9,981 nt of DNA from Actinomycetota bacterium. Lineage in GTDB: Bacteria; Actinomycetota; Actinomycetes; S36-B12; UBA5976. Position numbers and translations under genes: made by a program. The notes under the pieces are model-generated. The model worked only from the letters and a program-made list of their open reading frames with translations, did not search any database and was not told where the DNA came from. The stretch covers positions 1-9,981 of the forward strand of contig JAPLBX010000023.1 in the NCBI GenBank assembly GCA_026392535.1. Direction: 5' to 3'. How positions within the stretch are numbered: position 1 is the stretch's first letter; each line of letters opens with the position of its first letter. Positions 6,135-9,981 of this stretch are shown here, piece by piece.

Positions 6135-6593
6135 ATGGCGATTTACGCAGCTTATGGATCGAACTTAAATCCAAAACGCATGCTTGAACTCGCACCTCAT
6201 TCACCAATAATCGGCCCAGGTTGGCTTTCAGGTTGGCGACTCACCTTCGGTGGAGCTGACCTTGGTTGGGAATGTGCTTTACCAACAATTGTTGAAGACC
6301 CAACCCACCAAGTTTTTGTAATGCTTTATGCCCTCACTGAAAGTGATGAGAAAAACTTAAATTCAGCCGAAGGTTTTGATCTTGGTTACTACACCAAAAT
6401 CAGAGTTCGGGTTTCTACTTTAGAAAAAGATGAAACTGCATGGATTTATGTGGTGCAAGGATATGAAGATGGTTTGCCACTTAAGAAATACGTGGAAGAC
6501 ATCATCAATGCCGCCACAATTGCTGGCGCGCCACACGACTACATCGAAAACCTTCGCAATCGAGTTGTAATTGATTCTGATGAAGATAACTGA
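6135..6593 (+). CDS. gamma-glutamylcyclotransferase-like (GGCT/AIG2 fold) protein
   Basis: The 152-residue protein belongs to the gamma-glutamylcyclotransferase-like superfamily, whose members release 5-oxoproline from gamma-glutamyl compounds. It shows the substrate-binding loop YAAYGSNLNPKRM (4-16) at the N-terminus and the catalytic-glutamate segment NSAEGFDLGYY (76-86), with Glu79 as likely acid/base. It lacks a signal peptide or membrane segment and should be cytoplasmic. The start ATG is six bases after the accA3 stop, and the gene overlaps the phosphohexomutase by 14 bases, so it is inside the accA3 operon. No weak spots or frame problems are seen. Substrate is not predictable: glutathione is generally absent in actinobacteria, so a gamma-glutamyl amino acid, gamma-glutamyl-amine or mycothiol-related product are possibilities, all unproven. 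Confidence 0.85.
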   Translation: MAIYAAYGSNLNPKRMLELAPHSPIIGPGWLSGWRLTFGGADLGWECALPTIVEDPTHQVFVMLYALTESDEKNLNSAEGFDLGYYTKIRVRVSTLEKDETAWIYVVQGYEDGLPLKKYVEDIINAATIAGAPHDYIENLRNRVVIDSDEDN

Positions 6594-7845
6594 AGAGCTA
6601 ATCGAGCAAGTTAAATTCTGGATTGCAGATGATCCAGACGAATCCACTGCTGCACTTGCGCAAGACAATCTAGAGAAAGCAATTGTCAGCAACGATCAAA
6701 CTGCAGTAGAAAACCTGCACTCATGGTTCGGCCCATTCATTCAATTCGGTACTGCTGGATTACGCGGACCTATTGCACCAGGGCCATCCTGTATGAATCG
6801 TGCGGTTGTCAGTCGAGCTGCTGCTGGTTTTGTGGCCTACCTAAAACAAAACAACGCCAAACGCATTGTGGTTGGCTTCGATGCCCGGCATAAATCCCTT
6901 GACTTTGCACTTGACACAGTTGCGATTGCTAGTGGCGCAGGTTTAGAAGCAATCTTGCTTCCACGCCCACTTCCAACTCCGATTCTGGCTTTCGCAGTGA
7001 ACTACTTCAAAGCCGATGGCGCTGTAATGGTTACCGCATCTCACAATCCGGCTGCGGATAATGGTTACAAAGTTTTCCTAGGAAACGGCTGCCAAATAGT
7101 TCCGCCAACCGACATTGAGATTTCAAATCTAATCGGACAAGTTCAATCAGTTTCGAGTATTCCACTTGGTGACACTTGGTATACGAGCGACGATGATGTA
7201 GTTGATGCATACCTGTCAACTTGTGAAGCAGTGGTCGACACGTCCGTCTCTCGCGACATCACAATTGCGTCCACGTCACTCCACGGAGTTGGCCACGAGA
7301 CTTGGTTGAGTGCTTGCCACAAAGTGGGCTTCAACAATGTTCACGTCGTGCAAAGCCAAGCAATCCCCGATCCTGATTTTCCTACCGTGCCATTTCCAAA
7401 TCCGGAAGAAGCTGGTGCTTGCGATTTGTTACTTGAACTTGCAAAACAAACAAATGCCGATATTGCAATTGCACACGACCCGGATGCCGACCGTTGCGCA
7501 GCTGGCATATTGGAAAATGACAAATGGCGACTTCTAACCGGAGACGAACTTGGCGGCTGTCTAGCTTGGTGGGAATTCGAACGGACAAAAATCTTTAACC
7601 TGCCAAAGCCTGCTGGAACCCTAGCGACCAGCATTGTGTCAGCTAGCTTGCTTGAAAAGATTGCAATGAAGCACGGCGTGAAATACCAAGCAACTCTGAC
7701 TGGCTTTAAATGGATTGGTCGCATCCCAGATTTGATCTTTGGTTATGAAGAAGCGATTGGTTACTGCGTTGATTCAAAAAATGTCAAAGACAAAGATGGC
7801 ATAACAGCAGGTTTGCGGATTGCAGAACTTGTTGGATCCGCATGA
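6580..7845 (+). CDS. phosphomannomutase/phosphoglucomutase, domains 1-3 (gene broken near 7834)
   Basis: This is an alpha-D-phosphohexomutase, interconverting hexose or pentose 1- and 6(5)-phosphates. The 421-residue fragment shows FGTAGLRGPIAPGP (56-69), the active-site phosphoserine loop TASHNP (Ser154), the metal-binding DPDADRC (300-306), TLTGFKWIGR (372-381) and the sugar-specificity loop FGYEEAIGYC (387-396), then KDKDGITAGLRIAELV. Family similarity stops at Val418; three stray residues (GSA) precede a stop. The phosphate-binding fourth domain continues in another frame as the next entry. About 30 residues of the family are missing at the junction. The start is ATG 6580, overlapping the upstream gene by 14 bases; a TTG at 6571 is in frame but less likely. 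By length and motifs it resembles the PmmB/PGM2-like group of about 540-560 residues. Substrate (mannose, glucose or ribose phosphate) is not settled. Confidence 0.88.
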   Translation: MKITEELIEQVKFWIADDPDESTAALAQDNLEKAIVSNDQTAVENLHSWFGPFIQFGTAGLRGPIAPGPSCMNRAVVSRAAAGFVAYLKQNNAKRIVVGFDARHKSLDFALDTVAIASGAGLEAILLPRPLPTPILAFAVNYFKADGAVMVTASHNPAADNGYKVFLGNGCQIVPPTDIEISNLIGQVQSVSSIPLGDTWYTSDDDVVDAYLSTCEAVVDTSVSRDITIASTSLHGVGHETWLSACHKVGFNNVHVVQSQAIPDPDFPTVPFPNPEEAGACDLLLELAKQTNADIAIAHDPDADRCAAGILENDKWRLLTGDELGGCLAWWEFERTKIFNLPKPAGTLATSIVSASLLEKIAMKHGVKYQATLTGFKWIGRIPDLIFGYEEAIGYCVDSKNVKDKDGITAGLRIAELVGSA

Positions 7846-8207
7846 ACGATATGGGCGCAATTCCAGCAGCCTTGGAAAACCTTAAGACAATTACTCATGT
7901 TGGCGAAGTTGAAGTCTTAGAAGTTATCGACATGGCAAACGGGCTCAAAGGCTTACTACCTACCAGCGGTATTTATATGCAGCTAGCAAATGGCAAAATC
8001 ATTGTTCGCCCTAGTGGAACTGAACCAAAACTCAAGGCTTACATTGAATTGATTGTGCCTGTAACTAATAATTCTGTAACAACTGATTCTCTACCCGATA
8101 ATTCTGTGACAAATAATTCTGAAACTAATTACTTCGATGCCAAGCAGCTGCTAGAAACCCAAGCAGAACAACTAAAAGTGGAGATCCGTAAAACTCTCGG
8201 AGTCTAA
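7842..8207 (+). CDS. phosphohexomutase, C-terminal domain fragment
   Basis: This 121-codon frame carries domain 4 of the mutase above. Residues 1-20 (MNDMGAIPAALENLKTI) match the helix following the family's domain 3-4 linker, and IVRPSGTEPKLKAYIE (54-69) is the phosphate-binding loop. Similarity extends two codons upstream of ATG 7842 (ATC CGC), so this ATG is probably an internal codon of the original gene. The ATG overlaps the preceding stop as ATGA, so coupled reinitiation is possible, but the roughly 30 missing residues would still be absent. After the PSGTEPK domain comes a Val-Thr-Asn-Asn-Ser repeat tract (residues 74-98), then an amphipathic helix-like end (AKQLLETQAEQLKVEIRKTLG). The stop directly abuts that of the convergent decarboxylase. 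Confidence 0.82.
   Translation: MNDMGAIPAALENLKTITHVGEVEVLEVIDMANGLKGLLPTSGIYMQLANGKIIVRPSGTEPKLKAYIELIVPVTNNSVTTDSLPDNSVTNNSETNYFDAKQLLETQAEQLKVEIRKTLGV
8061..8135 (+). repeat. five tandem 15-nt units in the phosphohexomutase 3' region
   Basis: Five in-frame 15-base units begin at 8061, 8076, 8091, 8106 and 8121, encoding VTNNS, VTTDS, LPDNS, VTNNS and ETNYF. The consensus is close to GTAACAAATAATTCT. The first and fourth copies are nearly identical and the fifth is most diverged. The tract inserts about 20-25 polar residues after the conserved strand YIELIVPV, where relatives go straight to the C-terminal helix. Confidence 0.85.
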
Positions 8208-9569
8208 TTACTTACAGTGCTCGAAAATCTCTTTAACTAAATCAAGGGTTGTGCCTGGGTGCAAGAAGGCAAACCGGCCAACGGTTTCACCCTTCCACTT
8301 CGATGGGGTTACAAACGCAATTTGTGAGTTCAACAATTGAGTTTGCAAACGCTCATAGTCTTCAAGTTGCCATCCAATTCGGCGCCAAATAACAACTGAC
8401 AAAACCGGGTCTTTTACCAATTCAATGTGATCTAAAGTTTCAATCAATTTGGCAGTTTCACGGGCCAACTCAATGCTTACATTCACTGCATCGCGATATG
8501 CATCGGTTCCATAAACCGCGAGTGAGAACCAAAATGGTAACCCTCGTGCTCGCCGGGTTAGGTGATAAGCCACATCCGTTGGATTGAACTGCCCAATTGG
8601 CAATCCATCGTGTAACACATCTAGATAAGACGCATCTTGGGTGTGGACTTTGACGGCCAATGCTGGGTCTTTATACAAAATTGCGGCGCAATCAAATGGT
8701 GCAAACCACCATTTGTGCGGATCGGTGATGAAGGAATCTGCATGTTCAAGTCCGTTGAATAGATCTCGCACAAGAGGCGATAGCAATCCAGCTCCGCCAT
8801 ACGCGCCATCAACATGGAACCACCAGTTATTTTCTTTTGCTATCTTTGCAACTCCGGCAAGGTCATCGACTATTCCAGCATTAGTGGTGCCAGCCGTAAC
8901 AGCAATACCAACAATTGGTGTTGAGCCGGTGTCTTTTGCAAGCGACCTGCGAACACTTGCTTCGGTCACAACATCATCATCGGTTTCCAAAAGGAATGGC
9001 TCGACCGACAAGATATGAAGTGAATTTCCAATCGAAGAATGTGCCTGATGGCTCAATGCAATCCGCACATCTTTAGAACCAGTTCGAGCACGGCCAACAT
9101 CACGAGCTACCGTCAAAGCGCTCAAATTAGCGGCTGATCCGCCGCTAACGAAAGTTCCACCAGCACTAGCTGGCATACCTGCAAGATCTGCAATCCAGCG
9201 AAGCACTTGGTTTTCCGCCACTAGAGCGCCAGCTGCTTCTAGCCAAGACATACCTTGAATCGATGCACAACCCACAACCGTGTCAAACAAAAGAGATGCT
9301 TTGGTTGGTGCGGCTGGGATAAATGATAAGAAACGAGGACTATCTGTACTCAAAATAGTTTTGGCTAGAGTTTCAGAATACAAATCCAAAACTTTCACTG
9401 GGTCGTGACCATTAGCAGAAATCATGCCTTCGATTTCTTTTTCCAAATCGACTTTCACGCCTGGGAAATCTAGTGGAGCTTCTTCGAGCAAAACTCGGTC
9501 GCGAACATAAGTTAAAACTAGATCGGTTAATTTCGGATCGAAATCATGCATCCGTTCAGCTTTAGTCAT
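8208..9569 (-). CDS. PLP-dependent group II amino acid decarboxylase
   Basis: The 453-residue protein is a pyridoxal-phosphate enzyme of the aromatic-L-amino-acid/glutamate decarboxylase family, removing the alpha-carboxyl group of an amino acid in the cytoplasm. It seems complete. Visible in order: RFLSFIP (79-85), FVSGGSAANLSALTVAR (140-156) for phosphate binding, ALSHQAHSSI with His177 expected to stack on the cofactor, TAGTTNAG (226-233), FHVDGAYGG with Asp254 bonding the pyridine nitrogen, and ITDPHKWWFAP with Schiff-base Lys286. The C-terminal domain follows from about 350 (RRARGLPFW at 347-355). The ATG overlaps the upstream membrane-protein stop (ATGA), suggesting translational coupling. 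At its end, the stop abuts the stop of the convergent mutase. Substrate (tryptophan, tyrosine, DOPA, glutamate, cysteine sulfinate or other) cannot be assigned. Confidence 0.92.
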   Translation of the reverse strand: MTKAERMHDFDPKLTDLVLTYVRDRVLLEEAPLDFPGVKVDLEKEIEGMISANGHDPVKVLDLYSETLAKTILSTDSPRFLSFIPAAPTKASLLFDTVVGCASIQGMSWLEAAGALVAENQVLRWIADLAGMPASAGGTFVSGGSAANLSALTVARDVGRARTGSKDVRIALSHQAHSSIGNSLHILSVEPFLLETDDDVVTEASVRRSLAKDTGSTPIVGIAVTAGTTNAGIVDDLAGVAKIAKENNWWFHVDGAYGGAGLLSPLVRDLFNGLEHADSFITDPHKWWFAPFDCAAILYKDPALAVKVHTQDASYLDVLHDGLPIGQFNPTDVAYHLTRRARGLPFWFSLAVYGTDAYRDAVNVSIELARETAKLIETLDHIELVKDPVLSVVIWRRIGWQLEDYERLQTQLLNSQIAFVTPSKWKGETVGRFAFLHPGTTLDLVKEIFEHCK

Positions 9570-9979
9570 CGTTGAATATTCAATTCTTCAGATACTGCAC
9601 TAGTCATGATTGCGATTGCGCCAAAGATACCTAATGCAATTAATAGCCAGCCAAGACCAACTTCGAAAGATTCCGAACCTGAAATCAAAGCTTGTGCCAC
9701 CACCAGTGAGAAACCTTGAATGAGCAAGAAGGGTGTGCGAGCCGAACCGTTACGACGCGAAAGCCCTCGCAAAACTAAACCAACCAAGATCGCAAAGGAT
9801 ATGTAAATAAGAGTCAAGAAAGTCGGTGAGACATCTGAACCCGATGTACCCTCAGTACCTACGGTTTTAGCTGAAACCAAGATTGAGATTGCATAGCCAA
9901 TTAATCCTGCCATTTGAAAAGTACCGATTGTGATGGCAGCCAATAGCCACTTCTCACCTTTGGTCCGGATTTGGGTCAT
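9566..9979 (-). CDS. four-helix integral membrane protein of unknown function
   Basis: The 137-residue protein is not recognised. Four hydrophobic stretches at roughly 11-35, 54-73, 83-100 and 108-128 suggest an integral membrane protein with short basic or polar loops: VSAKTVGTEGTSGSDVSP between helices 1 and 2, and RGLSRRNGSARTP between 2 and 3. The C-terminus (SAVSEELNIQR) is polar. No enzymatic motif is seen. It overlaps the following decarboxylase by four bases (ATGA) and so is probably co-transcribed with it. The start ATG at 9979 lies two bases from the window edge, so a ribosome site cannot be checked and a start further upstream is possible. Confidence 0.7.
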   Translation of the reverse strand: MTQIRTKGEKWLLAAITIGTFQMAGLIGYAISILVSAKTVGTEGTSGSDVSPTFLTLIYISFAILVGLVLRGLSRRNGSARTPFLLIQGFSLVVAQALISGSESFEVGLGWLLIALGIFGAIAIMTSAVSEELNIQR

Positions 9980-9981
9980 AT

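Noticed and set aside
1..9981. A new defence, mobile or secondary-metabolite system
   Set aside because: Nearly every gene belongs to a known housekeeping family in a conserved actinobacterial order; there is no transposase, integrase, tRNA boundary or clear compositional change.

Overview
The window reads as an ordinary chromosomal housekeeping region of an actinobacterium with unusually AT-rich codon use for that phylum. The order purK < > gtrA ... < birA > accD5 - accE - maf - accA3 is the one known from Mycobacterium tuberculosis (Rv3276c, Rv3277, Rv3279c, Rv3280-Rv3282, Rv3285), except that sseA is absent between maf and accA3. The epsilon subunit of acyl-CoA carboxylase is an actinobacterial hallmark. 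TANNNT-type -10 boxes six or seven bases before GTG codons, with no Shine-Dalgarno, also fit actinobacterial leaderless mRNAs. A small, AT-leaning aquatic lineage (Nanopelagicales / acI type) is my guess only; nothing in the window proves it.

Layout: 1-429 is the N-terminal part of purK (minus strand, running off the left edge), divergent from gtrA (481-915, plus). A T-rich gap with an 18-nt tandem repeat (916-1045) separates gtrA from the convergent birA (1046-1834, minus). birA and accD5 diverge from a short intergenic region with a near-palindromic -10 element. accD5, accE and maf follow on the plus strand with 4-base or 1-base overlaps. After an 82-base gap comes accA3 (4365-6128), then a gamma-glutamylcyclotransferase-like gene and a phosphohexomutase in two pieces. 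The phosphohexomutase meets a minus-strand PLP-dependent decarboxylase (8208-9569) with abutting stop codons. The decarboxylase overlaps by 4 bases with an upstream four-helix membrane protein at the right edge.

Functionally, AccA3 (biotin carboxylase plus biotin carrier), AccD5 (carboxyltransferase) and AccE form an acyl-CoA/propionyl-CoA carboxylase. BirA, encoded next door and divergently, attaches biotin to AccA3. PurK belongs to purine synthesis, Maf to nucleotide-pool cleaning, and the phosphohexomutase to sugar-phosphate interconversion.

The notable anomalies are two out-of-frame internal deletions, each in a gene expected to be important. accD5 lacks about 44 bases near 2037, so its first 55 codons are out of frame with the rest. 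The phosphohexomutase lacks about 30 codons near 7834. In both cases the protein similarity is good on each side of the break. They may be assembly errors, population variants or real lesions. Several short tandem repeats (15 or 18 nt) sit at gene ends. I found no evidence of a mobile element, CRISPR array, RNA gene or novel defence-like system.
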